Assembly (NCBI RefSeq): GCF_904849725.1 | Contig: NC_058521.1 | Location: 339,310,638-339,374,637 of the forward strand | DNA from: Hordeum vulgare subsp. vulgare | Taxonomy: Eukaryota; Streptophyta; Magnoliopsida; Poales; Poaceae | Direction of reading: 5' to 3' | DNA length: 64,000 nt | In this document: positions 11,392-24,643 of the stretch, one piece after another | Numbering within the stretch: position 1 is the first letter of the stretch | Layout: the number at the start of each line of letters is the position of its first letter | Position numbers and translations under genes: made by a program | Notes under the pieces: generated by a model | The model's database searches: none | What the model was told of the DNA's origin: nothing | What the model saw: the letters and a program-made list of their open reading frames with translations, nothing else

Positions 11392-12685
11392 ATGGGCTCC
11401 AGTGAGAACACAAAGTTGTGTGACTTTACTAGTCACAACAACAATGACTTTATCTGCACTCCTATTGCTGCTCCCACCACTGAGGCGACCTCCTATGAGA
11501 TTAAACCTGCTTTACTGAACCTTGTTATGAAAGATCAATTCTCCGGTGCTGGAGATGCTGCTGCTTTGCACTTGAATAATTTTGTTGAGCTTTGTGATAT
11601 GCAAAAATATAAAGAAGTAGATGGTGATATTGTTAAACTTAAGCTTTTTTTTCTCCTTGAGAGGAGGAGCTAAAGTGTGGCTTCAATCTTTGCCTAGGAA
11701 TAGCATAGATTCTTGGGATAAGTGCAAATATGCTTTTATTGGGAAGTATTACCCGCCTGCTAACATTATACAGTTAAGAAGTAACATTATGAATTTTAGG
11801 CTACTGGATAATGAACACATTGCCCAAGCTTGGGAACGTATGAAATCTCTTGTTAAGAATTGCCCTACACATGGTTTGACTACTTGGATGGTTATCCAAA
11901 CTTTCTATGCAAGATTGAACTTTACCTCGCAGAATTTGTTGGACTCGGCCGCAGGAGGAACCTTTATGTCAACTACACTTGGTGCTGCCACAAAATCATT
12001 GGACGAGATGATGACAAATTATTCTCAATGGCACATCGAGAGATCTCCAACAGGTAGGAAGGTAAACTCTGTTGAGGAGATCTCCTCCCTTAATGATAAG
12101 GTTGACATGATCATGACTTTACTTACTAAGAAAGCTCCTATTGATCCTCATGATGTTCCTTTAAATTTTTTGGTTGCTCAAGAAAGAGAGCAAGTTGATG
12201 TTAATTTTATCTCTAGGAACAACTTCAATAATAATTGTTATATGAGTAATTTTGGTAGCAATCTTAGACCGTTCCCATCCAACAACTATGGGAACAACAA
12301 CACTTATCCTAGCACCAAAAACTCCACTTCTGAATTAGAGAGCATGCTTAAAGACTTTATCACTTCTCAAAAAGCCTTCAACAAGAGTGTAGAAGAGAAA
12401 TTAGAAAAACTAGATAGTCTCTCTTTGAAGGTAAACAACATAGCTCATGATGTAGAGATGCTTAAAATTATAACTTCCCCCCTTGAAGAAAGGAAAACGA
12501 CACCCATGAATGCTATCCAAGTACAAACTAATGAGAACATTAGAATGCTAGCCAAACTTAAGGATAGATGGGATAGAGAAAAAGAAGAGGAAGATAAGAT
12601 TAAGAGCCTTCCTACACACACTACCCTTGCTACTATACAAGTTGTTGAGGATCTCAAAACTATTAGCACCCATTCACATCCCTAG
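11392..12685 (+). pseudogene. A1 gag (frameshifted)
   Basis: Gag is the structural protein that packages element RNA into virus-like particles. The frame opens with ATG at 11392 (MGSSENTKLCDFTSHNN) and runs to about 11650. A run of eight T at about 11646-11653 is where the reading shifts frame. It then continues open to 12685 with the retrotransposon gag core GGAKVWLQSLPRNSIDSWD, KYYPPANI and the QAWERMKSLVKNCPTHGL block. The C-terminal part is Asn-rich and then highly charged and probably helical (about 12330-12640). No zinc knuckle is visible, as is common in this lineage. One frameshift breaks it; otherwise it is well preserved. Confidence 0.88.
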
Positions 12686-12859
12686 TCCCAATGGACCTAT
12701 TAATGGTGATGCTAATACCTAAACTTTAGGACAAGAAGGTCCCTTGAACTTAGAGACTACCAAAAGAATGAGATTAAATGACATCACCACCACTTTAATT
12801 AATGATAGTAATCTTGATTTTGATAATTGTAGTCTTTCTAAAGTTATCACTTTTTTTGC

Positions 12860-13440
12860 AAATAATGGCTAAAGACCCCCACACTAGTACACTCAATATT
12901 GCCTTCACCGAGCATATTACCAATGCTCTTATCAATGCTAGGGAAGAGAAGATCAAGCTAGAGACTTATATTCCTAGAAAACTAGAATATGATTGGGATC
13001 CTATGGTCAATATTAAATTGAATAATATCTCTTGCTTTGCTTTATGTGATGTTGGAGCTAGTGCCTGCCTTATGCCCAAAAGAATGTATGATATGTTTGA
13101 TTTGAAACCTCTTGATCAATGTTCTTTTAGTATTTGTCTTGTTGATACTTCAATAAAGAAGCCTCTAGGGAGAATTGATGATGTTCTTTTGTTGTCAATG
13201 ATAATTATGTTCCCTTTGATTTTCTTATTATGGACATTGAGTGTGATCCCTCATGTGCAATTATTTTGGGACGTCCTTTTCTCCGCACCGTTGGTGCTAT
13301 CATTGACATGAAAGAAGGGACCATTAGATTCTAATTTCACCTTAAAAAGGGGATGGAACACTTCCCTCTAAAGAAGATTAAGTTACCTTATGAGTCCGTT
13401 ACTCGGGCAAGTTATTCTTTTGGAGTTGATAATACTTGAT
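12860..13440 (+). pseudogene. A1 aspartic protease fragment (frameshifted)
   Basis: The retroviral-type aspartic protease cuts the gag-pol polyprotein. At about 12910-13100 the frame gives EHITNALINAREEK, PRKLEYDWDPMV and the active-site region CDVGASACLMPK, where the DxGAS core is kept. A frameshift near 13190 moves the rest to another frame, which reads FDFLIMDIECDPS, then the conserved IILGRPFL at about 13257-13282, and ends with LPYESVTRASYSFGVDNT before a stop at about 13438. Nothing resembling RT follows. This is a pseudogene, and pol is deleted or was never part of this non-autonomous form. Confidence 0.85.
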
Positions 13441-16292
13441 CTTTTTGCATCATGCCTAGCTCAAAGGCATAAAAGAAAGCGCTTGTTGGGAGGCAACCCA
13501 ATTAGTTTTTCCTTTCAGTTTTAGTGGTATTAATTCTTGGTACTACTGTAGCAACATCATTGTATCTTTATTTTCAAGCTTTGTGCCAAGTTTTAGCCTC
13601 TGATTGCAAGAAAGTTCAAAAGTTGTAACATGCTCTCCAGAAACAGATTCTGTCTGCTTGACGAAAGAATTCGCCAAAAATCACCAGATCATCTTTTTGA
13701 TCTGAATTGTTTTTAAATTATGATCTATATAATTAATTTCTAGCTTCCGTTCTGAGTTTTTTGATTTGACTTGCATAAGTGCCCCGCAAAAATTATTTAC
13801 TACATGATGTTCTGTTTTTCCAAGATTCTGCCCTGTTTTGCGTTTTCATTGTTTTGAAAACTTTAAGCTTGCTTTTTTATTTGCAAAAACCTTTTGGAAA
13901 TCTTGAGAAACAGTAGATCTTCATGAAAATATTTATTTTCAGTAGAGAATAAATTATTTTATTATGGGCACTAACCACTCTAATCAGCTTATGATGAGTT
14001 TCCTATGAAGGGAGTTTTCAAGTATGCGATGGAAGATGATGAAACAAGACCGAGGAGTGTGAAGCGGTCAAGCTTGGGGATGCCCCATGCATTCCCAAGA
14101 AATATTCAAGGAGACTCAAGCGTCTAAGCTTGGGGATGCCCCCGTTCATCCCCTTCTCCATCAACAATCATCAGTTCGGCCTTCTCCATGCTATATTTTT
14201 ATCACTTCGTATGTTATGTGCTATGCTTGGAGCGTCCCGCTCTTTACTTTTTAGTTTGTTTTAGTTTTTCTTGCTGTTCATAACAAGTTGGAACCTAGCC
14301 TTCTTTGTTTTGGAGATAAACACGCTCCACTCCACCCTAGAACACAACATAGGTTTTCATGCTTATCTTTTTTGTGTGATATTTATCTTTTCATAAATGT
14401 TGTCATGCTTATCTCTTAGTTTTCATGCTTTATCTTTTTAAGAGCTTTTATTTAGGTTGCTTTTGGAACTCTTTTGAGTTATGATTCTTTTTTTTAGAGA
14501 GTTGGCTTGTTGCACTGAGTTGTGTGTCTTGCATGAGTAGGTAATTGAGGTTGCTATTTAAGTATATTAGTAACCTGCAATAGTTTTGAGGTATTGATTT
14601 GAGTAATGTTTGGACTACTGGTGTCAAGAGATTGAGCCTATTAGTGATAGGTGTCATATTTTGGGAAATCCGTGTGTATTTTCAAAAACTACAAAAAAAA
14701 TTAGTTGAGAACTCTAGCTACTAAGTGGATCGCTAACCTCTAGAGGGGTTGAAATATATAGAGTACCCTCACGTTATCATGGGTCGAGGATGCGCAAGGA
14801 TAACCAAACCCCCAAACACTCCTCCTCGGGGTACTTGTCTCTTTGTGAATCTCCTGACTAGATAGAGAGTTACCGATAATAAGTGCATGAGTTCTTCGGA
14901 CTAATATGAGTATTCGATTGTTGGCACTTCCACCATCCATATTTTGCTAGCCTCTTCGGTACCGTGCATTGCCCTTTATCATCTTGAGAGTTGGTGCAAA
15001 ATTCGCCGGTGCATCCAAACCCTTGGCATGATACGCTCTGTCATCATAAGCCTCATTATTTCTTTCCTCAAAACATCCACCATACCTACCTATGAAGGCA
15101 TTTCCATAGCCTTTTTCGAGATACATTGCCATGCAACATCCACCATCTCATGACTTGATCTTCATGTCATACATGCTTTTGCTTGATCGAGGAGCCGCAT
15201 ACTAGTTGGGCCTTGCCCTTATTATTTCTACATGACGCGCCAGTTTCATTGCATATCCTGCTACACTGGCAGAGGCATACATTTGCATACATCATAATAG
15301 TTTTCATTTGTCTTTATGGTGAGTACTTCTTATAAAGTGTGAAGATCTTCTTTTTATTCTTGTAAGATATAGAGTGTTGCCCTTAAGTGAGGGAAAGATC
15401 CCAAAGAGGACAAATGAAAAGATCCCAAAGAGTACAATGAGAGATAAATAGAAAGAGCCAAAGAGGCCACAAAAATAAAAAAAATAAAAATAAAAAGAGA
15501 GAAGGGGGCAACACTACTATTCCTTTTGATAGATCCACACTCATACTCCATAGAGATTATCATTCATGCATAACTATGTGGGGACCTTTACACTATAGAA
15601 CTTGGCTTGTATATTCCAATGATGAGCCTCCTCAAATGAGCTCTAGGTCTTCATGAGCAAGCAAGTTGGATGCAGCCCGACTAGTTCCATTGGAGAGCTT
15701 ACCTTAGCTCATATGTGCATCCGTTGCATGGCAATCCCTACTCCTCACATCATATCTAACATTTGGCTTTCTCTCGCCTATGGTTGTCCTCATTGATGTT
15801 CGCCTTTCACACCTTTTTTGTCTTCCTTCCCCATCATTATTCTCTTTTCTATCCTAAGTGCCAACATATCTTGCTTGCGCTCATCCATTGCATGAGTGCT
15901 CAAAGTCGAAAGGGAGAGGATCATTTTGACTTGTGCCTGACTAGTGGTCTGGGGATGAGTCAAAATAAGATTCTGAAGGAGACAAAGTGTGAAGTTTTAG
16001 TAGATTGAGTTCCCAGTTAAACTATATAATATTTTATGCCCTCAACCCATCTCCCACTTCTTGCACGCAAACACCATTTGGAGACATTCGAGTCACGGAC
16101 AGCGAGAGCTCTTGCACCTTTATGTTCTTACTTTGCTATTTTCAATACTAAATACAGACTCTTGCTTGTTATTGTCTTGACTTGATTTGCATATCTTACT
16201 TGCCTTACTTTGAAGTTCTTATATCCGTGTTAGCATGTCACCACAGAAATTATTTGTGTTATCATTTACCTACTCGAGGACGAGCAGGAATT
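13441..16292 (+). other. A1 3' non-coding internal region
   Basis: 2.85 kb without coding signal in any frame longer than background. It holds the family's GGGAGGCAACCCAATTAG block (about 13489-13506) and two internal copies of the polypurine-tract word AAGCTTGGGGATG (14070-14082 and 14126-14138). The stretch at about 14940-15200 resembles the 3' internal part of element E. Confidence 0.7.
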
Positions 16293-16305
16293 AAGCTTGG
16301 GGATG
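16293..16305 (+). other. A1 polypurine tract
   Basis: AAGCTTGGGGATG ends one base before the TGATACATCCC start of the 3' LTR. The same word, reverse-complemented, adjoins the LTR of element E at 45606-45618. Confidence 0.85.
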
Positions 16306-16306
16306 T

Positions 16307-17964
16307 TGATACATCCCAAACGTATCTATAATTTCTGTTTGTTCCATGCTCTTTTGGGTGACATTGTTATATGTTTTGCTACACTTTTATACCTTTTTAC
16401 ACATATTTGGACTAACCTACTAACTCAGTTTACCCAGTGCCAGTTTCTGTCTGCTGATGTGTTTTTTGCAGGGACTTTTACCCCAATTTACAGAGCCCCA
16501 AAAATCCCGAGAAAAATATATAAAAATCAGCGTGATAGAAGCTTCACGAGGCAACAAGGTGGGCCAAAGGGGAGCCAGGGCCTGCCCAGGCGGCCTCCCT
16601 GTGCGCCCCCCCTCCTGGCCTCGCCACCAGGTCGCCTGGGTGGGTCCCATCTCCTCTGGTGCCCTCCTTCGACCTATATTTACCTCTCCGACCGGAAACC
16701 CTATCATAAGATAAAGAATCGCGAATTTATCCATCTTTCCACTGCCGCGACGCTTCCGAGATCGGGAGCTTCATAAGACCTCTTCCCGGCACCCTGCCGA
16801 AGGGAGGATTGACCTGCGGGAGCTTCTCCACCACCATGGATGCTTCCCAGATGTGTCGTGAGTAGTCCTCCTTGGACCATGAGTCCATGACCAGTAGCTA
16901 TGTGATGTCTTCTCTCCAGTCTTGTGCTTCAATGCTTAGCCCTTGTGAGCTGCCCTACATGATCAAGGCATCTATGTATTTTTCCTGCTATTGCTATGCT
17001 TGGTTTGATGGGATCCGATGGATTATGAGATTATGTTCAGATTGTGATGAGTTATATATTTGGTTCTCCTTTTATATTATGTTCTTGAGTAATTCATGCA
17101 TGTTCTCCGTTGCTTTTTTATTGCTTTAGCCGAGTAGTAGATTGTAACTCCAAGAGGGAGCGTTATGCATGATTGTGGGTTCATGCCCCCTGATGTCTAG
17201 CTTGAGTGACAGAAACATGAGACTAGGGGATGTGCTGTTGCCACCAGGGAGAAAACAACGATGCTTGTGACCACGGTTGCAAGGATTGTTTACCTTACGC
17301 AAAGTTCGTTAATGCAGTTGTCCGTTGCTTTGAGTTTACACTTTGGGTGGGGCTCGCAACTTAATACCTGCGAGATGTTCTGGATAGATATCTCAAGGTG
17401 GATGATTAGAGAGTAGATGCTGATGGATAAACGGTCTACTTGTCTTGGCGTACTGCACATTACTTTTGAGCCTCTAACTTTCTAATAGCATGATTAGCAT
17501 TGCAGCACGTTTATAATTCTGTGAGTTGCCCAACTGTAATTTGTTTACCCATCATACTTGTTTAGCATCTTTGAGGAGAGATACATCACTAGTGAACATC
17601 ATGGGACTTTGGCCCATATTACCACCATTGTTTACACCTCCATCATTTAGTATTTTTATTTACTTTTCCGTTGCAATCACTATCACTATTCCCACTTGTG
17701 TTTTGATCATTTCCAAACTACAAGGCTCGAGAGATTGACAACCTCTCTGAACTCGTTGGGAGCAAAGTTTTTTGTTGTGTGTGCAAGTCCACGTCTTCTA
17801 CTAGTGCCAGAGCAGCTGGCACCTACTTGTTGATCCTCGGAGTCCCCCTGGTTCAATAAACCTTATAGTCCCTGTGTAAGGGAAATCTGGTGCTGGCTAC
17901 GTCTCCACCTTCCATTTGGGGTAACCAACGAGGGGTGAGAAGTATATCCATCAACTCGTCATGA
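16307..17964 (+). mobile_element. A1 3' LTR
   Basis: 1658 bp, matching the 5' LTR over its full length. It ends TCATGA where the 5' LTR has TCATCA, so the terminal CA has mutated to GA. This boundary is confirmed by the duplicated CACAT that follows at 17965-17969. Confidence 0.9.
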
Positions 17965-17969
17965 CACAT

Positions 17970-20581
17970 CGATCCTCATCCATGCGCTTGCCCGACCTTC
18001 CTCGCCCCGTGCTCCCCCATTGCTCGAACTCGTCCTTTGCTCCATGCCGCCCGAGTCTCTCCATGGCACGCTCTTGCTCGGCCCCCGTGCCATGACCCTG
18101 CCTCCACGTCGTCCTCCCCGTGCGCCTCGACCGCCTTGCAGCAGCCGGGCACTGGAGGTCACCGACGACCTAGCTTGCCCTCGCCCTCCGTCCACCACGT
18201 GTTATTGTACTTACTGTGCTGCTGGCCTCGCGCCTTAGCCTTGCCTTGGCTGCCCCGGTGAGCTGCTCTGTTCGACATGCTTTCCTCGAAGCCCACCCCG
18301 CTGCATGTTGGTTCTATTGCCCCTTTGCAGTTGCCTTGGCGAGCTACCTCACTGACCACCATGTGTTGCCCCGTTTTGGTTGCCGCCACCAAATCCCGAG
18401 AGATCATTTTGATGCCAAGTACCTCTATGCACAGATAGGCCAAGATCGACTACAAGACGCCTTCCTACTACTTCATCGCGTCGATGCGGGGACGACTACC
18501 ACCGTCGTGTTCGACTACGTCACCGTGGATGCGACAAGACCAAGTGAACCACTACTTCCACGACGTCCTCGACGACCCTGAACATCTACAGAGCGTCTAC
18601 CACTACCGTCGCCAAGACCCGTGAACGACTACTTCCACTAGGTCCGCAATGACTCGGTCCACCCCGAACGCACGCTTCAAAGGTTTAACCACCAAGACGA
18701 TCACCGATGGACCGAATGCATTGTTGTATGAGATGCGAAGTTGTTCGTTTCATAGATGCCATGTTAGTTGCAGGTACCCCTTATTCATGCCTCCGGCACA
18801 TGGGAACCCGGTAACCGGGATCACCCCATTATTCTTGGCATGACACACACACGCTTCCAATTCGTTGGCACCGGCACCTCATTGAGTTATCAGGACCGGA
18901 ACGTTGCCCTGGCATCGTTTTTGTTTTTCCACCATGGTTCCGTTTTGTTCGCCGTGGCGACACATGCTTCATATCCTTCTTGCCAGTGTTTTCATAAAAT
19001 TGGATGCATGTTGCATTCATGGCATAATATCCTATGTTGCCCGTATCTTTTAACCGTAGTTCCGTTCAAATTTTTAGGTGTTAACCGGCTAGTATGATGT
19101 GTAGAATCACATGCTTCACCTCTTGCCATGTTTAAACAACATTTAATATTGCCGTGTACCTAAACGGGAGTGAAATAAATAATCCATATGTGGAGTTTCG
19201 TCAATATGCAACTCATTGCATATTGAGCTTCACTTAATGTGTAGTGTTTGATTGTTGTGATTTCCCATGCCATGCCTTGCATAATTGAAATGGACATGCA
19301 TCATATTAGGTTGTGCATCATATCATGCATGTTCTATGGTGAATATCGCGTGTTTATTCTTGTTTTCCAGTTTGCTTCTTCTCGATAGAGTTTCGCAAGT
19401 GTGTCGGAATGTGAGGATCCGTTCGACTACGTCAGTTTGCCCGCTTCATGGGTTCGTTCTTCTTCCAAGCAGGATCATAGGCAAGATGATCATTTTCTTA
19501 GATACCATTACTATAATTGCCATGCTAGTTGTTTTGTTTCTATCGCTATGTCTTGATGCCTACCACCTGTTTAATAAGCCTCCCAATAATGCCATTATAA
19601 AACCTTCAACCTTTCTACAACCTAGCAAACCACTGATTGCCTATGTTACCACTTTCTTAACCATGTGTTAGCATTGCTAGTTGCAGGTGCAGTTGCTTCC
19701 ATGTGATAACATGGGTTCCTTGTTATATCACCATATTAATGCTATTTAATTTAATGCACCTATATACTTGGTAAAAGGTGGAAGGCTCGGCCTTTCTATC
19801 CTGGTGTTTTGTTCCACCTTTGCCGCCTTAGTTTCGGCTACCAGTGTTATATTCCATACTTGAGCGCTGCTAAGACGATCGGGGTTGTTATGGGGACCCC
19901 CTTGATAATTCTTTTTAGTCTAAAACTGGTCTGGCAAGGCCCAACCTTGTCACCATTTTCATAATAACTAACGGAAAGCATAGGGAGTAATTAATCCGAG
20001 GATACTTAATCAACCTCCTGTGCGAGTGCTCCTCGTGAGTGTTGGTCCAAAATGGGATGCCTTTGGGGCCACTGTGAGGAAACTCGAGGTTTGGTTTTAC
20101 TCATAGCTAGTCCCATTCGGTCGTGTCCTGAGAACGAGATACACGGCTCCTATCGGGTTCGTCGACACGTCGGGCGGCCTTGCTAGACTTCTTTTACCTT
20201 TTACGAAATATCTTGTGCACCGGGATTCCGGTGATGCTTTGGGCTATCTCAAAGTTGAGGTTTTCCACTAAGGAATCCAAGGAGATCACGGGATTCCTGA
20301 TCGAGGTTTTCTATGCGGCTTGTGGTAATTTGTGATGGATTAGTTGGAGCATCTCTACAGGGTTAAATCTTTCGAAAAGCCGTGCTTGCGGTTAGTGGCA
20401 ACGTGGAAACTTTGTTTAACATCCAGTTCTAGATAACTCGAAGTAAGCTTAACTAAAATATGGAAACTGTGCGCGTAACCGTGACTGTCTCTCTCGTGAG
20501 TTCCTTTCTCCGACAGAGGACACAGTGGGGTTATGTTTGACATAAGTAGGTGTTCAGGATCATTCGTTTCATCATCATTAG
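17970..20581 (+). mobile_element. Element B 5' LTR, part 2
   Basis: Continues the B LTR after the A1 insertion and aligns with about 48440-51080 of the 3' LTR. It ends at the ATTAG (20577-20581) duplicated by insertion of element C. It contains the shared LTR module at 20349-20392. No real gene is present; the small frames at 18020-18580 are GC-rich shadows. Confidence 0.88.
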
Positions 20582-23500
20582 TGTGACATCCCCGGATTAT
20601 GCTACAGTAATCCCTGTAGTTATGCTACAGTAACCTCACCCTAATGTGCCATGTCATCGAGTTAAGCAAGCCAAATTTCCACTTGATGACAGTCAAAGCC
20701 ACTTTCAAAATTTTAAATAAAGTCAAAGTATTAGTTCTTCAAACATAATAACAAAAATGTTCCAAATGTTACAAATAATCCATAACTATTTATGGTGATA
20801 AACCAACTTTTTTATAAAGTGGTTGAAGGTCCTAAAAGTATTTGAAACTGTACCATAAAGACATTCAAAATACTTTTCTAAATTGTGGGAAATTTAAACT
20901 ATTTTCAAATAGACCCTAAACTTCTCATGGCACTACCGAGTATTGCAATAACATTATTGGAGCAGATCCCACCATTTTTACAAAAGTTATTTCGTGCAAA
21001 AATTGAATGCTTGAGAGAAACTATTAAAAATAAAATAGAAAAGTTAAACAATAATAAAACAACCCCCACTCCCCCACTGGACCGGCCTCGCCAGCCAACC
21101 ACCCCCACGTGCCCGACTTCCCCCTAGGGTATAAAACCCGAGGAACCCTAGCAGCCACCCGCCCCCGGTGCTCACTTCTCCCTCCTCCCCCATCGAGCCC
21201 TCCACTGGCGGTTGCAACCATGACCCTCCCCTAGTGCCACCTCACCGGCTGCTCCCTCCCCATCGCCCCTAACCAACCCCCGGCCGGATCCGGTGCCCTC
21301 CTCCGGCCACCTTTGTCGGCACCGGGCCTCGCCACCGTGCCCCCTCCACCGGCGCCTCCCCGAGCCACCCCACCAAGCTCCCTTCGCTGGCGCCTCCCTA
21401 AGCCACCCCACCGAGCCCCTCGAGGCTCCGCCTCCCCTGCGCCCCGCCCATCCCGAACCTGCATCGGCCGGTGATGTCGGCGCCGGCCACCACAACGCCG
21501 ACCCTCGCCGGAGCCTCCATCGCCGGCCCCCGCCTCTCCGTCACCTGTCCTTCCTAGGCCGCTGCCCCACTACAACCGGTGGTGAGCACCACCCGGGGGC
21601 TCCCCCTTCTCTCCTTCCTTCCCCCCTCCGACGAGCTCCCTTCCAATCACCGTGCAGCCACCCCCTATGGCCGCGTCCGCGTCGCCCCGCAGCCCCGCAC
21701 ACCGTCGGTCTCCTTGTGGCCGCGTCGCGCCCACCCCGGCTGTGCCCAACCCCGCGTACTGGCCGCACCCCTCGCGCCCCAGGCCTTAGTGCCTCCCTCA
21801 CAGGGGTCTAACCCAGAGCGCCGACCGTCGCACCCACCCTCCCGAGTACCTCCGTTTGTTTGGAAAGTGGGGGTAACCCCGTGGTAGTAATTTGGGGTAA
21901 ACCCCCCTTACAGTAAATGAGATTAAAAAAGAAAATAAATAGATAAAATTATTATAATATTAATAATAAAAATATTAATTATATTATTAGTTAAGGACAT
22001 AATTAGCTCGTGATTAAATTGCTTAATTAATTGGATTACTTAATTAGTTAGGCGTTATGACATGTGGGTCGAGCCCCATTAAACAACTAATTAAACTTGT
22101 TATTTAATTCTGTTAATTAATTAAATAAAGACTTAAGGATTAATTAGATTAGCTAATTACTCTACTAATTAGTTAATTAAACAGAGAATGGCAAGTGGGT
22201 CCAACCCCCAAAATTAAATCTGATTAATGCTAATTAATCCTAATTTAATATGTGTCTATGACATTTGGGACCCACTAGTTAGTTTGACGAGTCAACTGAG
22301 TTGTTGACTGCTGATGTCATGCTGACATCATGATGATGTCATAACTACAATTTTTGGATTAAGTTAAATCTGTTTTAATTTTGGTATTGAATAAAACTTA
22401 AAAAAATCAATATTAATTAAACAGTAAGTCAGATGAAAATATTTTCAACATGAAAGTTGATCAGAAGAACGAGACGAATCCGGATAAGCTATCCGTTCGT
22501 CTGTTACGCGTCCCTAGCATAGGGAACCTAGATTTTTTCCATCCGTTTCGCCTCTCCGGTAGTAGCGAGAGACCCGGGAAATATCATCCGATATTTTCCC
22601 GATCCGTCTACGACGGATGATACTGCGTTAGCTCATGCCTAGACCTGCATATTGCCATGTCATGCTTAGTGAGTGCATCTGTGTTTATATTTATTGTTTC
22701 TTCCCCCCTCTTCTTATCGGTAGACCCCGAGACTGACGCTGCTGCAGGGTATGATTACCCTCCCGACGACTAGCCCTTTGCCGCAGAGAAACAAGGCAAG
22801 CAAACCACCCTTGATCATCCCTATATCGCCTATTCTTTCTCCCTCATGCTTGCATTAGAATTTTGCTACCGTTGTAGATAGATCCTATCCTCATGCATAG
22901 CCTGTTTTTTATGAACTGCTACTTTACTGTACCGCAATCTAAACTATTTAGTATAGGAGGTCAGTCATCCCCTTTGCCCCCTTAGTCCAGTTGCCCCCGC
23001 TTTATCGTCAAGTCTCGATCCCTGATCGACGAGCCAAGACCAGACACAACACTTACACCCGCTTAGTTGTATGACGCTGCAGAGCTACTATCGGGTACCG
23101 AGGGTGACACCTCACGAAATACTCCTGATGTTATCTTTCTAGTGTAGCTAGTCGGTCATGGTTATCGAGGATGATTCCTCCTTCACCACTCCCGACGATG
23201 ACTCTGTCGTGCAACCCATCAAGTATGAGACCCTCGAGGGTGATTCCTCTAAGTCCACCTTGACGGTTACATCATTTGGAATCCAACAAGGGTGATACCT
23301 CGGATCCCCCTGATGTGACAACCACACAGTTACTTGACCATGTTACTCGGAACATTGATGAATAAATGTTAGGCGGGTGGATTCCCGCGTGGATGTGTCG
23401 ATGAATTAATTAAAATGTTAATGTATTTTGATCTGGGTTGGTCGGAGATCTTTTCGCACTAACCGGCTACGTGGGAAAAGTTATCGGTACTCGGGTGGTG

Positions 23501-24627
23501 GTATAAGCCGAAGTTCTTCAAACGCCAGCAATGGAGCGGCGCACGCCCGAGTGGTCTGGATTATCACCGTTCTTGTATAAGAGGTGCCAGGACTGACATC
23601 GGCCGCCCACGTAACATGCATGAGTGCAAAGGGTGATGGGCCCATGACCCCTGCGCGCTTTGGATTTAGACCGGCGGGCTGGCCTCTCCGTTGAGTCTAG
23701 GTGGGGCTGCGACGTGTCGATGTTTCGAGGCCGAGTATGACCCAGGAAATTCTCCCAGGCCAGAGTTTATCAAGCATGACGGGAAACTTGGTGCACCCCT
23801 GCAGGGATGAAAATTAACTATTCGGATAGCCGTGTCCACGGTTACATGACGACTTGGAGTTGTGCCGCGATCTTATACAACTATAGCTGTTACTTAACTG
23901 GAACGTTTCCTCCGGGATTGTTTGCTCGCAGGGAGACGAGGAAGAATCTATGGGCGTGACTTTAGTTAATATTGCGGCAACAATATGACTATATTTTTGT
24001 GTTACCTGTTCTACTCCCGTCTGTTGCTGCAAGACCCCTGAAGATGCTAGTCTTTGATATGACTAGGCCTTCTCTCTCTATTCTCGCATTGCTGCAGTCA
24101 GTCCACATATAACCTCCTTCCTTTGATACTGATGCATACTTGCCGTAGTTCTGATGTCAGTCTTGCGAGTACTTTGGATGAGTACTCACCGTTGCTTTGT
24201 TCCCTCTTTCCCCCTAGATCCGTTGATGTGACGAGATGAAGGAGCCTAGGAGATGGCGTATCGCGCTGACGACGGCTGCACCCCCTGATGGTGCCTACTA
24301 CTACGTGGAGGCCGCTGACGACCAGGAGTTGTTTAGGAGGTTCCCAGGCAGGAGGCCTCGCCTCGTTCGATCGTTGTATATTTTGTGCTAGCCTTCTCTA
24401 AGTCACCTCATGTTTTATGTCTGTACTCAGATATTTGTTGCTTCCGCTGACTCATGTGTTTATCGAGCTTCTGTATTCTAGCCCTCGAGGCCCCTGACTT
24501 GTAATATGAAGCTTGTATGTTTTATTTGTGTCTAGAGTTGTGTTGTGATATCTTCCGATGAGTCCTTGAGCTTGGTCATACGCATTTGCATGCATGATTA
24601 GCGTACGATCAAATCAAGGGTGTCACA
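20582..24627 (+). mobile_element. Element C 5' LTR (4.05 kb)
   Basis: TGTGACATCC to GGGTGTCACA, directly before the primer site. A TATA-like box (GGGTATAAAACCCG) at about 21127-21140 is followed by a very GC-rich stretch (21150-21880), as in a promoter and leader of a large LTR. Next come AT-rich sequence and the module shared with families B and D (23793-23842). The long Pro/Arg-rich frames at 21172-21890 on both strands reflect GC content, not genes. Confidence 0.88.
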
Positions 24628-24630
24628 AGT

Positions 24631-24643
24631 TGGTATCATAGCC
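24631..24643 (+). other. Element C primer-binding site (iMet type)
   Basis: TGGTATCATAGCC lies three bases after the LTR. The canonical site is TGGTATCAGAGCC, so there is one mismatch. Confidence 0.85.

Larger units (their letters stand above)
9565..17964 (+). mobile_element. Element A1: Athila-lineage Gypsy element with gag and protease only
   Basis: An 8.4-kb element with two LTRs (9565-11216 and 16307-17964) and target duplications CACAT at 9560-9564 and 17965-17969. In order it has the 5' LTR, a tRNA-Asp-type primer site, a frameshifted gag, an aspartic protease fragment, 2.8 kb of non-coding sequence, a polypurine tract and the 3' LTR. No RT, RNase H or integrase can be found, so it could only move with help in trans. 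The LTRs differ at about 8 places in their first 170 bp, so it is not recent. It sits in element B. Confidence 0.93.

Noticed and set aside
20349..20392. tRNA or small RNA gene suggested by the shared LTR module
   Set aside because: No cloverleaf with T-loop and anticodon arms could be drawn, and the block is confined to LTRs; kept only as a shared LTR module.
21172..21890. Long GC-rich open frames on both strands in the element C LTR (Pro/Arg/Ala-rich)
   Set aside because: Overlapping frames on both strands with no motif, in a GC-rich LTR segment; the equivalent segments of B and D LTRs behave the same way. Composition, not coding.
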